Shown here: piece after piece, positions 22,385 to 33,373 of the stretch
Numbering within the stretch: position 1 is the stretch's first letter
Layout of the letters: each line of letters opens with the position of its first letter
Assembly (NCBI GenBank): GCA_964020155.1
Contig: OZ026547.1
Span: forward strand, 6,013,009-6,077,008
Length of the DNA stretch: 64,000 bases
Direction of reading: 5' to 3'
Source of the DNA: Chondrilla cf. caribensis
Taxonomy: Eukaryota > Porifera > Demospongiae > Chondrillida > Chondrillidae
Program-made: the position numbers and the translations under genes
Notes under the pieces: model-generated
What the model was told of the DNA's origin: nothing
What the model saw: only the letters and a program-made list of their open reading frames with translations
Databases searched by the model: none

Positions 22385-22920
22385 CAAAGCCTAGTATTAA
22401 AGTTCGTATTCAATGAATGAACCATCACGTTATTCACCACTACTTTAAATTTGTCTTTCCAGATAATACTGGAAGGTTTACGTGTACTAGAAGGTAATTG
22501 GCAGATTCACAGCTAAAGGCATTGTGGTTAGAATGAGTACAGCACAAGCAACCACTACCAGGGATACAGGATTGACTTTCATCTTTCCTGTTTCTACCAA
22601 TGACCCAGTGCTGATCTGTGTTGGAATGCTGGAGAGGGACAGGACACTATTGGGAGTCATCATGTAAAAAAACGTCTAAGAACACCTTGTCTTTGTGTAC
22701 TGTCTGTGTACAAAGGCCAGTATATTGCAGATCAACTTCACCTAACAGGCAGGCTAATAAGTGCCTAAAATGTCTTAAGTGTCCAATTCATCATTTGTAT
22801 ACAAGGCACCTTTTAACAACAACTCTTTCAGCTCCCAGGGGTGACCGGGACAGACACTATAAGTCTCCACTGTAACAATGATAGAGGCTTCCAATGTCAG
22901 TGTGTATATCACGACATATG
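22385..22920. other. No gene recognised
   Basis: Unique sequence with weak ORFs. A stretch at 22575-22665 is open in one frame but has no recognisable domain. Confidence 0.3.
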
Positions 22921-22956
22921 TATAGATCTTGTGATATATTATTCTACATCAGTTAA

Positions 22957-24235
22957 TGCATGCATGGATCACTCGATGTATACATAAAGCACACAGTAAG
23001 AAAATGCTGCTTGATTGAGTATGAAAACATTATCAAAACATTGTTGAAAGGCCCTGTTACACAGGAAGAAATTACCAATTGAAGCATTGATGATTCAATA
23101 GTGTTTTTATATTCAAAATGCCCCGGGTTCGCAAACAATGCATTGAAACAGGGAAATTCAACAATGCTTCAATAGTCTTTCATGTTTATAAAGTATATAC
23201 TTTCCTCCTATGTCATTCAATGTATGTGCAAATCACACAGTAGGATAATGCCGCATTATTGAGTATGAAAACACTTTTAAATCCGATATAAATTATAGTA
23301 ATGAAGCATTATTGCATTAAAGTCTCTCTCTATATTGGTATGTATGCATAAATCATACAGAAGGAAAATGCTGCTTTATTGAGTCACAGTCTGAATGTCT
23401 GAGCCTACAATAAGTGTGAGACACAGTGACTATAATGGAAGCATTGTTGAAGCACCCTGTTACGCAGGAGGAAAGTAACAGTTGAAGCATTATTGAATTT
23501 CCTCTTTCAATTCATCATTCATGTAAACATGGCCTTTCAATAATTATTCAATCTCAATTATACAGCATTCTTCTACTGTGTGATTCACCGTATAACCAGA
23601 AATAATCGCGGAAAGAATATTTGGCGGTTTGTCGAATTTTAGGGTATTGGTGGTTTTTATTTTGGCAGATGGCAAGCCCAGGGTACAATAAGGTAGACTG
23701 TCAGAATTCCGTTCCTTTCTCTTGAAGTACTGATACATCGCCATGATTATTCGAGCCACACGGACACGCAAATCAGGATGACGTCACTTTATTGTGATAT
23801 AATCCTGACGTTGTGCACGGGTGTTATCATTTTGGCGGATATTATGTTGGCGGTAGTCGATCAAACCGTCAAAACACCAAAATAAAATGACCGCCAATAT
23901 TTCCAGTTATACGGTATGCATGCATCAAGTGACATGGGAGGAAAGTACCAGTTTCCTGAATTAAAGAATGAAAATCTATTGAAGCATTGTTGAATTTCCT
24001 TGTTCCAATGCATTGTTCATGAAACAGGGCATTTTGAATATAAAAATATTATTGAATCATTGTTGGAAGGCCCAGTTTACATGAATGGTACATTAAAACA
24101 GGAAATTCAATAAAGCTTGAACTGGTACTTTCCTCCTGTGTAACAGGGCCTTTCAACGATGTTTCCACAATTATAGTCACTGTGTTTCATACTCAATAAA
24201 GGAGCATTTTCCCTGTGTGTGATCTATGCATGCAT
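22957..24235. mobile_element. Large fold-back element with a nested MITE
   Basis: Imperfect inverted arms of about 200-280 bp at 22957-23160 and 23990-24235. Both carry ATGCATGCAT, AAAATGCT, TTGAGTATGAAA, TTGAAAGGCCCTGTTACACA and TTTTATATTCAAAATGCC. Further partial copies of these modules lie at about 23220-23560. The interior is interrupted by the MITE at 23587-23915. No ORF. Confidence 0.7.
23587..23915. mobile_element. MITE with ACCGTATAAC termini
   Basis: The left end ACCGTATAACCAGAAATAAT and the right end in reverse complement ACCGTATAACTGGAAATATT form inverted repeats that continue into GGCGG-type sequence. About 329 bp, nested within the fold-back element. The short ORF inside has no recognisable features. 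Confidence 0.7.
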
Positions 24236-24249
24236 CAAGAAGCAATAAG

Positions 24250-24736
24250 GAGAAAGACTTAATGCAATAATGCTTCTTTAATCTCATATACTGCATATGA
24301 TATGTAGAGTATATTATGTTGTTTGTTTGTAATTATACTGTATATATTAGATAGGTGCAGTGAAAATGTGTCCCAATCTATTTTCTCAAAACATTGCCAT
24401 TTTGTTACGGTTTTGGGAAACAGACATATGAGGTCATTTTAGATTATTTCCGCTTCCATTTCTGTGATAGGTGCTGTACCAGAGGTTTTGGATATCACAG
24501 ATAGGAATAAGCCTTATTGCGGAAGGAGAGGTTAAGTGCTTCTACATATTTTCCATATGTTATCCTGGCCACACATTATTACTAGTTCCAACCGGTATAA
24601 CAGCTGTTCTGAACAAGAAAATAGTCAATATTCAATAACATCAACTCAAGAAATGAACATCATGGCGTTTAATGCATATAAAGTATTCACTGGGTATAAT
24701 TACAAACCATACTGAATTTGGCATTCATATTCACAA
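24250..24736. other. No gene recognised
   Basis: AT-rich sequence between the fold-back element and the second copy of the 470-bp duplication. Confidence 0.4.
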
Positions 24737-24738
24737 AA

Positions 24739-25207
24739 AATGTTCATTGAAAAGATACTTAATCGAACTCAATGTGAGTGCTAACACATGTTCTTACAGG
24801 ACTTATGAGGGTAAACTACTTGGTGTGTATATAAAGCAGGGGTTATACAATTATTAAATTATGCTACTTTTCATAATGGCGGAGAATACAAATATTGGAG
24901 ATATGGAAGTAATGTTTTCCTCTCTCATTTGCAGGTGGATGTGTATGGTAAGAGTGAAAACATGTACACACATCCAGTCAAACCTTCCAAGCTGTTCTAT
25001 CATATTACTTGATCTAAACACGTCATTTAACCTTTCTACCTGCCCCATACATTAATCCTCATTTCATCCATTGCTAGTACTTTGTTTAGGTTTTGATTCG
25101 GTGATCTTCAACAGAATAATTGCTTAATGTAAGGTATCATTTCATTCCTCGGACTGTACAGAATGCGGTAAGGGTATCAGAGTCTCCTTGCAGCGTACGG
25201 TTATTGC
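24739..25207. repeat. Duplicated segment, copy 2 (pair with 16752-17219)
   Basis: Second copy of the 470-bp segment, differing by scattered substitutions and a small change at 24896-24910. It abuts a different duplicated segment (25206 onward), so this is a mosaic of duplications. Confidence 0.88.
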
Positions 25208-25700
25208 TATATACATTGTGATTTGCTTATTTATTTTACTCAATTCAGCTCCTTATGGTCCTGTGAAATCACCGTTGTTCACTTGTATACTGTCTGTGCT
25301 GTTATCATTATGTGCATTTATATTGCGAATAATGCCACCGAATTCGTCTTTGATAAGCAATTATGCCTATAACACCTTCCATTCTGTAATGTACATTTCC
25401 ATTATAAAAGAATCGGGCTAGTATCCACAAATTTTCAAACCCAAAGAGGCATCAGCTGCAAAAGTTGAAAGTTCATTGAACAAATTGAATATTATTTATT
25501 TTGTGTTTCGAATGTGTAAGCATACTTTGATCTCCCTTTGATCTTTTGGGTTTGTAAATTTGCAAATGGACTCAAGCCTGATTCTTTTTATAATGGAAAT
25601 GTACAGTTAATTTATAAAAAGGAAGGTGTTGTATACAATCCCTGGCCATAACATGAACAAAATTGTAGCTCAAAAGTGTTTTACAGATTACCATAAAATC
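25206..25700. repeat. Duplicated segment with fold-back MITE, copy 1 (pair with 32570-33026)
   Basis: Aligns with 32570-33026, starting at the shared ACATTGTGATTTGCTTATTT. Its core, 25389-25607, is a fold-back: TGTACATTTCCATTATAAAA plus GAATC at the left and the reverse complement at the right, with about 60-bp arms reaching AAACCCAAA. The element is therefore a MITE carried inside the cluster duplication. Confidence 0.78.
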
Positions 25701-25844
25701 TTCAGTAGAGCTACTAGTAGATAGATAGATCAACAAAGAAAATTTCATGCAGATCCGATACTACGCTACTTGTATAGTACTTACTTACTTATCTACTACT
25801 GTACTTGTACCTCAGGTATAACTGGCATACATACCTGTTCACAG

Positions 25845-27123
25845 GTGTCAGAATTTAAAGGTTCGAATGGGTGGCTTGATAGATGGAAGTCACACTATAA
25901 CGTAAAGGGATTTAAGATTAGCGGTGAAAGTGCTGGAGTAGACCCTGATGTTGTTGAAGATTATCGGTCTAGAATTCCCGACATTGTAACCGATTATGCA
26001 CCAAAAGACGTTTTCAATTGTGACGAATCCGGGCTCTATTATCGCGCTTTACCAGACAGGACATTATCTATTAGAGGAGAGGCTTCAAAGGGTTGCAAAA
26101 TATCCAAAGACAGGGTAACATTGATGTTTGCTTGCAGTGCTGCTGGAGAGAAGCTTAAACCTTTGGTTATTGGCAAGTCCAAGAACCCACGTTGCTTTAA
26201 AAATGTTAGAATTGGAAATTTGCCTGTACATTATTATGGCAAACAAGAAAGCCTGGATGACAGCATATGCTACAATCATTGGTGAGCAAGATTGACAGCA
26301 TTGACAATGCACAAAAGCTTTGTAAGGAGATTAGTTTATTGGATTGTATCCACTGGATTGCAAGATCTTGGATGGAAACTCAGCCCTCCACCATTACAAA
26401 GTGCTTTAATGCTACTGGATTCCCAACAGACAGTGACAGTGATACTGAGGATGAGTGTAATGATCAAGATGAAATCTCATTACTAGATTTAGCCAAGGAA
26501 TTAAACTTTGAATTGGATGAAAACTGTGACAGCGAACTTCCTACTGAGGATGACAGTAATGACTGGGAGAAGGCTCTTGTGGATCAATTCAGGGATTCCA
26601 CATCTGAGGATAGCCATGACCGTGCAGGATTCATTGATGATTGTGACGATGATGATAGCATGAGTGAAATTCAACCTGGTTGTGAACTGAATTATGAAGA
26701 TGTACTTGGGCTTCTACGAAAGTTAAAGAATTTTGCTCTTTTGAAAGATGAGCGTTTTCTAATGCATGTTCAAGAACTGGAGTCCCTGACTGAGCTCTCA
26801 ATCGCAAAACAGAAGTGTGCCAAAAGACAGAGTACTCTAGACTCATATTTCAAACCATCTTAGTATTTGTACTCAGAGTTAACTGTTAAACCTTGTTCTT
26901 TTTGAGTTGGATTACATAAGTTCTGTTCTTTTTTTCTAACTTGTTTGTATTGGTTATACTATTCTACTTCTAGCCATTGTATGTTGATGTATGTATTACG
27001 ACAATTTTAATAATGCAATGTTTACTATCTGCGAAATATGTGGAACCTCACTAATCTGAAAACCCCTCTAAAGCGAACATTTTCATTTGTCCCAGAGGTG
27101 TTCGGTTTAGAGGGGTTTCACTG
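25845..27123 (+). pseudogene. Tigger/pogo transposase relic with 3' terminal repeat
   Basis: The upstream part (25845-26240) encodes the end of the CENPB-type DNA-binding region (VSEFKGSNGWLDRW, GFKISGESAGVD) and the first DDE strand with the catalytic Asp (FNCDESGLYY), then RGEASKGCKISKDRVTLMFA and KPLVIGKSKNPRCFKN. At about 26238 the frame shifts (HYYG continues as NKKAWMT in another frame) and stops. The next ORF (26267-26863) resumes at the C-terminal part (LDCIHWIARSW, TITKCFNATGF, an acidic tail, end QSTLDSYF). The two later catalytic Asp blocks are missing, so the element is internally deleted and frameshifted. The 3' end carries an inverted-repeat terminus (CAGTGAAACCCCTCTAAACC read from 27123) followed by TA. 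No 5' terminus found; the N-terminus is also lost. Confidence 0.85.
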
Positions 27124-27214
27124 TACTAACAAGTTCTGTGAACGACTGAAATGGACTGTGGTAGAAAATATTTTATTGTATATTTCTTTGTTTCTGCTGA
27201 TGAGGGATACAGCT

Positions 27215-30134
27215 TTAAATTGGTATACATGTAGCAGATGGTAATTCTTCAGTTTCAGTAGGCAGAATAGGTAGCGTTGTAATCTCTGTATGTTCTTCTG
27301 TTATTTCTGGCTCCCATGGCTCTCCCTTGTTCCCTTTAGGACCTTGGAGTCCCGGTTCACCTTTCTGTCCAATGTTTCCTGGTTGTCCTATTTCTCCACG
27401 TTCACCTTTTGTTCCATTAAGTCCTGGCACTCCTTTGTCTCCTTCCAGTCCAGGTTCACCTTTCTGTCCAGCATTCCCTGGTTGTCCTGTCTCTCCTTGT
27501 TCACCTTTTGTTCCATTAATACCTTGTCGTCCTGGTGTTCCTGTGTCTCCCTTTTCTCCTCGCTTTCCCTTGTTTCCTCGTGGACCTCTCTCTCCTTTCC
27601 GTCCTGGTTGACCTTTTTCTCCACGTTCACCCTTTGTACCATTAAGTCCTGGCGTTCCTGTGTCTCCTTTCAGTCCTGGTTCACCAGTTGGTCCAACTAT
27701 TCCTGGTTGTCCTTTTACTCCTTGTTCACCTTTTGTTCCATTACTTCCTGGCACTCCTGTGTCTCCTTTCATTCCTGGTTCACCTTTCTGTCCTGATGGT
27801 CCTATTTCTCCTTGTTCACCTTTTGTTCCATTAATGCCTTGGGATCCTGGAGATCCTGGCAGTCCTAGCTCTCCTTTTTCACCCCTCTCCCCGTGTGGCC
27901 CTGGGTCTCCCTTTTCACCCTTTGTTCCGTTTATCCCATCCAGTCCTGGTGTTCCTCTAACCCCTTTTGCTCCTGGTGGACAAGTGCAATCATCTTGTCG
28001 TCTAATTCTTTCTAGGAGTTGATCTGTTTCAAAACAATAAGTTTCAATATAGTCAATTTAGCAACATGATCATGATTATAATAGTAATAGCTGTAACAGC
28101 ACACAAAGTATTTCAATACAGTTGGTGTCATTTTATAGTCATTTTCGAATTATTCATGGATGGAACACAAAAAATGGGGAATTTTGCTTAGAACTGTATA
28201 ATATGGTAAATATAGTGTTTGGTTACTTGATGTTGGCACACGATTCTTTGAAATTAAAGAGCACTTATTCTTAATTTCATGTATGAACATAAATCCCAGA
28301 ATTCATGCGTCAGATACCTTTAAGTATCAAATTTTTATTATAACAATTATTTTATTCCAGTGCATATGGATTATGTCCTTTTTCCACCTTAAGCATTAAT
28401 AGAATGGCATATCAGCACCTTAATACAGCCAAAGATGCAATAACATATGATGTTCTTGTGATTTGATCGATTGAGCAAGCAAGAAAATCGATCAAACCCA
28501 ACTGTATAATAGCCATTCCCTTGCCATTTTGATTCTTGTCCTCTTTGATTTAAACCATTTACAGGAGGTTAAATCAAAAGACTGCAACTATACCACACTA
28601 GGTATGCCAATTTGGACCTTTTAAGAGATGCAGGGCAGGTATCAAAATATATTTAAGATTAGTAACGAGAAATTCAAGTTAATTTTGTATCAAAAGTGCA
28701 CAATAGTGATAAAATGAAGATATAATATACCTGTCCTTTTTCTGAATAGATATTAATGTCTATATTTGTAATCTCTTTTCATATATAATCAGACGTGAAT
28801 CTGTTTTTCTCAAAATCTACTTGTATTATGAAAATCCAGCAAACTGAAGTTTTTAAAAATCCCCAATTCCATCAATAGATTCCTGAAATATTATCTCCAG
28901 CTGTTTTTCCAAGACCCGATTGACAAATCTATAGTTATAATTCATATGGCGATTGGTTAATCTTCATTTTGAAATAAGCTTGCATGAAAAGTTCTCTATC
29001 TTATCAACGTACTATTGCCAAACATAGAGGAACTTTTATGGAGATAAAATGTAAACAAAATAAATAAATTGGTAAAATTTAACTTCGGAGAAAGCCATAA
29101 AAATCTTAATGGACATGTTCCACACAGGCACGTAGCCAGGTTAAACTATGGGGGGCCCGGGGTTCTTCGGGACCAAAGTGGAACACTTTCGTACCTAAAT
29201 TGTACCATCAATATCTGACATGTGTACACAAGTATGCCATATAATTAAATACTAATCATGCAGACTAAAAGTAAAATTTATAGATGGTACAATAACACTA
29301 CCTAATGAATCCAATTCAAGACTAAGTGCAAATTCCAAGCACAATATTATTATGAAACATAAATTGGAATCAAACTCTTAAATCAGAAAAATGGCCGCTT
29401 TGATTGAATCGCATTTTGCTGGCAAGTATGGGCTGTTAGCAAACTCTGATTGAACGTTTTGGCGACTAGCTTCAGTTCATGGAGTAAATGAGTATTTCAA
29501 TCCATGGAGTAATGTAAGTTCGCCATATTCTAAAACCAGATCTAGGATTTTTACCCTTTTTCATTTTTAGTGGTGACCAAGGTGTAACTCACCTTCTAAT
29601 GCGGGGGGGAGTGCATTCAAAGTCCCCAAAATCCCCTTCCTACGGGCCTGCCACATGCAAGCTCCCTTATTATATAATATTTATATTTCAGCCACGTTGT
29701 GTTAAACTTTATTGTCTTTTACAATTATGTCAGATATTTGGCACTACCTGTTCTAATCATACATCATGTCATATATGTACGTATCCTACTGTGTACTTGC
29801 AAGCAACTCACAACCTAAGGTGATTTCATACAATGATGTAAACCCATAAAATCCATATTCCCCAGGAGGATAGTCCTGACTAACAGGCATGAGAAGTAGC
29901 AACTGTAGGTTGTAGTTGAACCTCACTGCACTCACCTTTCACTTCAAGTTGTTCTAGTCTCTTCTCCAACTGTTCTATTATCTGGTGGAGCGACTTCATT
30001 TCTTCTTGCTGCACCTTCACTTTGTGTTCAAGTTGTGAAAATGCCTTTTGCCAATCTGGGATACCCCCCATACAGGTAGTCACCACACAAAACAAAAGAA
30101 CCACTTGAACAAAGACCTGAATGCTTGGAGCCAT
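27215..30134 (-). CDS. Cluster gene A: secreted coiled-coil/collagen-like protein, 335 aa
   Basis: Two exons: 29936-30134 and 27215-28023 (phase-1 intron of about 1.9 kb, donor AAAG/GTGAGT, acceptor GAAACAG/AT). The start is MAPSIQVFVQ; a longer frame upstream has no ATG and is not conserved in copies C and F. Order: signal peptide (about residues 1-24, ending TTCMGG), a heptad coiled coil (WQKAFSQLEHKVKV through [13 protein letters not shown]), an ERIRRQDDCTC hinge with two Cys, then an uninterrupted Gly-X-Y triple helix with six NGTKGE blocks. Each block holds an N-glycosylation sequon N-G-T. The C-terminus leaves the repeat at GEPWEPE and ends in a short acidic/Thr tail ([16 protein letters not shown]). 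No C1q, C-type lectin or NC1 domain. Probably a short secreted trimeric collagen. The intron holds a hAT-like MITE. Same strand as genes B-F. Confidence 0.85.
29125..29650. mobile_element. hAT-like MITE in gene A intron
   Basis: Ends CAGGCACGTAGCCAGG (left) and CAGGCCCGTAGGAAGG (right, reverse complement) with G/C-rich subterminal parts (GGGGGGCCCGGGG; GCGGGGGGGAG). CAGG-type termini resemble hAT elements. Both flanks contain CCACA, but an exact 8-bp target duplication is not resolved. A second inverted motif (ATTGTACCATC / GATGGTACAAT) lies inside. Confidence 0.5.
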
Positions 30135-30204
30135 AATTGTATCTCCAGTCAACACTGTAGATTTCTCAGTGCTAGTTTGTGGTAACCACAACAGAACAGG
30201 CAGC

Positions 30205-30211
30205 TTTTATA
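30205..30211 (-). promoter_or_regulatory. TATA box of gene A
   Basis: The minus strand reads TGACTATAAAAGC about 70 bp upstream of the ATG, followed by the dyad TGTGGTTACCACA (30178-30190). The same arrangement occurs before all six cluster genes. Confidence 0.65.
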
Positions 30212-30444
30212 GTCATTGGGAGAGCAGGCCCACTTTTAATAATATTCATTGAAATGTGTATTTAGTAGGTATCCTTAATGAATAGTTGTGTGTATGGTGC
30301 TTTCCATTGATATTGACAGAGAATGAGAATAGATATGAGCACCTCATACCTCAAGCCATATGAATGTGGAATCCTTAATAATTCTGCATTTGTGTACACA
30401 AGTTGATTCAATTACGTTTGCACAAGTGCAAACGTAATTGAATT

Positions 30445-30480
<36 letters not shown>

Positions 30481-30482
30481 TG
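30445..30482. repeat. (TG)n microsatellite
   Basis: A TG tract at the 3' end of a short hairpin (CGTTTGCACAAGTGCAAACG at 30415-30434). Counterparts follow genes B's and the next units' promoters (35687-35751, 36138-36187). Confidence 0.9.
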
Positions 30483-30699
30483 AGTTTGTTTGTGCACGTG
30501 AGTGTGTGCGTGCATGCACGTACATGTATGTACATTTGGGGATCTATGATATGGTCTGATTTGTTGTAATTAGTAATGAATTTACAGTGTTTACATAAAA
30601 TAGTACAGTCATATTGTAATATTCCTAGGTCTATCAACTGAAAGGATAGAATGTACAAAGTGGTACTTTCCACTAGTTTCTGTACTCTGTAGCAGGATT

Positions 30700-32450
30700 T
30701 GATTTCCATTAGGTGCTAAATGTAGTGATTTATTTATTGAGATGTGGTACAGCATATGTGAAGCATTCTGTGGTTCACTTAAGGTCAGCAATCACAGAAT
30801 TGTCTTAAGTCAGGTTTATGAGTTGCCTTCAGCCCTTACTACCCCAGCCAATGAGACTTCTGAATTGGCTTTATAACTTCATCATCCTTGCATGACATGG
30901 TTGGGGCCATTGTGAATGATTTGCTTGCATTATTTCACAACTAATGAAATAACTGTATGTATGTACGTATCACATAATGTGATTTGCTAATTGGTGGGCT
31001 TGATTGAATCCTTCAAAAAGCACTCACTTGTGTATCCTCAACATCTCCTATCAAGACAAGAAGTTTCTTGTGGTCGTTTTGGTAAAATATCACTTTTCCA
31101 GGAGCTAGGTTGTTGAGCACCTAATTTCTCTTCTCATAGCACATATCATATGGTAATGTCGACATCTGTACATGTTGACTGTTTCATCTTAGAGGGGCTA
31201 TGTGCATAAAATGCAGTTAGCTTTCACATATGACATTTATGAGTGTCTTACATTGATGCTGCTAAGCCGTGATGTGATGTTCCTGTTGCTAGTGCTCATG
31301 TAGCCTCCTACATATAAATATTACATGCAAACATGACAATCATATTGTAACCCAGCTGTTGAGTACTAGAGTAGTATAATATTGAGATACTGTACAGCAT
31401 ATGTGAGGCATTTTATGGTACTCTCAACACCACTCGCAAGATTGTTTGTCTAATGCTGAGTATAGAAGTTCCTATCAGCCCTTACTACCCCAGCCATAGT
31501 GACCATTTAAATTACCTTAAAACTTCATCATGCTTACATGCATGCATGACTTCGCTATGTCCACTGAATGTAATTGAGTTATAAATGTATGCATATTATA
31601 AGTTGCATCACTAGTGCAAAAATGTATGACTTCCAATAATGGCATGATTGAATCCTTCAGAGGGCACTCACCTGTTTATCCTTGACATCTCCTAGTGTTC
31701 CTGGATGTCCATCATTTCCTTATGGTAGTAGTCGATCCAGTCTCTCCAGCAGCTCCTGGTTCCATGTGAAGATGAAGAGTTGCTTGTGGTCCGTGTGACC
31801 CTTGAACACATTTATGCTAATTCTAGGAGGTTCTTGTGGACCTACATTATCTTCTTATAGCATATGTACATATAACAGTGCCAGCATCTGTACATGTCGT
31901 CTGTTTTATTTTGCAGGACCTAATCACATCAAATGCTGTTAGCTTTTACACAGGACATTCATGACTGTGCCTTACATTGATGCTGCCGAATCATAATTAC
32001 GAATGTAATCTAGCAGTTGAGTACTAATATCAACACTCTTAACTGTTAAGTAAACATGGTGTTAGTACTGTGATAATTGCAAACAACATACTATGATATA
32101 AACGCTATATGTCAAGTATCATAGTAAGTAACCTGATTTATACTAGCTAGATGCAAAATGCAATAATTTATATGCATAATATGTAGGATGTAAGATGTAA
32201 TATGATATTATGTCAGGAATTTAATAGTATAATATACTTGTAAGGTCAGCACTCACAGGATTGCCTTATTTTGTGTTAGGAGTTGCCTTCAACTATTCAA
32301 GGTATCATTATGATATCATGTTCTGCATATCTTCCCCTAATAACATGCTATTTGGTAGGCTTGTCAGAATCCTTCACAACACACTCACTTGTGTATCCTC
32401 GACATCTCCTAACCCTACACCAATGGCGAGTGCATGGGTTGCCTAAATAC
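30700..32450 (-). repeat. Relic repeat units upstream of gene A
   Basis: Three decayed copies of a block (TACAGCATATGTGAAGCATT, AAGGTCAGCAATCACAG, CCCTTACTACCCCAGCCA, ACATCTCCTA) at about 30720-31130, 31380-31860 and 32230-32430. The block recurs at 36420-36900 and 37260-37400. The middle copy carries the clearest exon remnant (31672-31850). Confidence 0.6.
31672..31850 (-). pseudogene. Decayed coiled-coil/collagen-like exon, upstream of gene A
   Basis: The minus strand is open from GPQEPPRISINVFKG through NQELLERLDRLLP, then one in-frame TAA, then GNDGHPGTLGDVKDKQ and a GTGAGTG donor at 31671. Similar ends occur upstream of B, C, D and E (GHPGSLGDAEDTR, HSGPLGDVKDAQ, HSGSLGDVKDAQ), so a second collagen-like exon family was duplicated with the cluster. 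Function unknown; this copy is broken. Confidence 0.45.
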
Positions 32451-32569
32451 CATCATGCTCATTTTCATAGTTTTGAGTTGGTTATGTAATTCAGTTGACT
32501 GTGGGTGTAAGCCACCCATCCTGGGGCTGGAGTGTATCTTTGTAAATTTTAAGTTATTACTATATTAAC

Positions 32570-33026
32570 CTACATTGTGATTTGCTTATTTATTTTACTC
32601 AATTCAGCTCTTTGTGCTCCTCTGAAATCACCACTGCTCACTTGTATACTGTCTTTGCTGTTGTCAATATGTGCATTTATATTGTAAAAAATGCCACCTA
32701 AATTTTGTCTTTATGATAAGCATTATGCCTATAACACCTTCCATTTTGTTATGTACATTTCCATTATTAAAGAAACAGGCTTGCATCCACAAATTTTCGA
32801 ACTCCAAGAGACATCAGCTGCAAAAGTTGATTGAACGAATTGAGGATTATTATTTGTTTTGTGTTTCAAATGTGTAAGCATACTTTGATCTCCCTTTGAC
32901 CTTTTGGGTTTGAAAATTTGCAAATGGACCCAAGCCTGATTCTTTTTATAATGGAAATGTACATTACAAAATAGAAGGTGCTATGTACAGTCACATAGCA
33001 TGAATAATATTGTAGCTCATACGTGT
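32570..33026. repeat. Duplicated segment with fold-back MITE, copy 2 (pair with 25206-25700)
   Basis: Homologous to 25206-25680. The fold-back core is at 32753-32965 (TGTACATTTCCATTAT arms). It continues into a (GATA)n tract at 33030-33050 and the sequence TGCAGATCC...ACTTACTTAT, also found before the Tigger relic in copy 1. The segment belongs to the duplicated A/B unit. Confidence 0.78.
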
Positions 33027-33373
33027 TAAGGTAGATAGATAGATAGATAGTTTATTTAGTCATACAGGATCAAATGCCGGATCAACAAAGTGGGTTTTCA
33101 TGCAGATCCTACACTACTACTCGTACAGTACTTACTTATTTACTTTCTAACTACTGTACTTGTACCTCTACCTGTTCACATGCAGGTATGTATGCCAGTT
33201 ATTATTCTTGTCTTTCGATGCAATGTGCTATATTTGACAATGAATCATCTAAAATGAATTTTATGTATAGATACTGTTATTTAATTAAATCGATAATAAT
33301 AGTAATAGTTCTGTAAATTACTGAAATGGACTGTCGTAGAAAATATTTTATTCTGTTTATTTCTTTGCTTATG

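Noticed and set aside
21051..22416. Cys-rich repeat proteins next to the galectin
   Set aside because: A 28-bp repeat read in all three frames; unit length is not a multiple of three and all frames look alike.
27290..28022. Plus-strand Pro/Ser-rich ORFs opposite every collagen exon
   Set aside because: Antisense shadows of Gly-X-Y codons; the minus strand has splice sites, signal peptides and promoters.
30134..30191. N-terminal extension WLPQT...TEK before MAPSIQ in A, B, D and E
   Set aside because: It has no ATG, and C and F lack it; it is the 5' leader with the TGTGG dyad.
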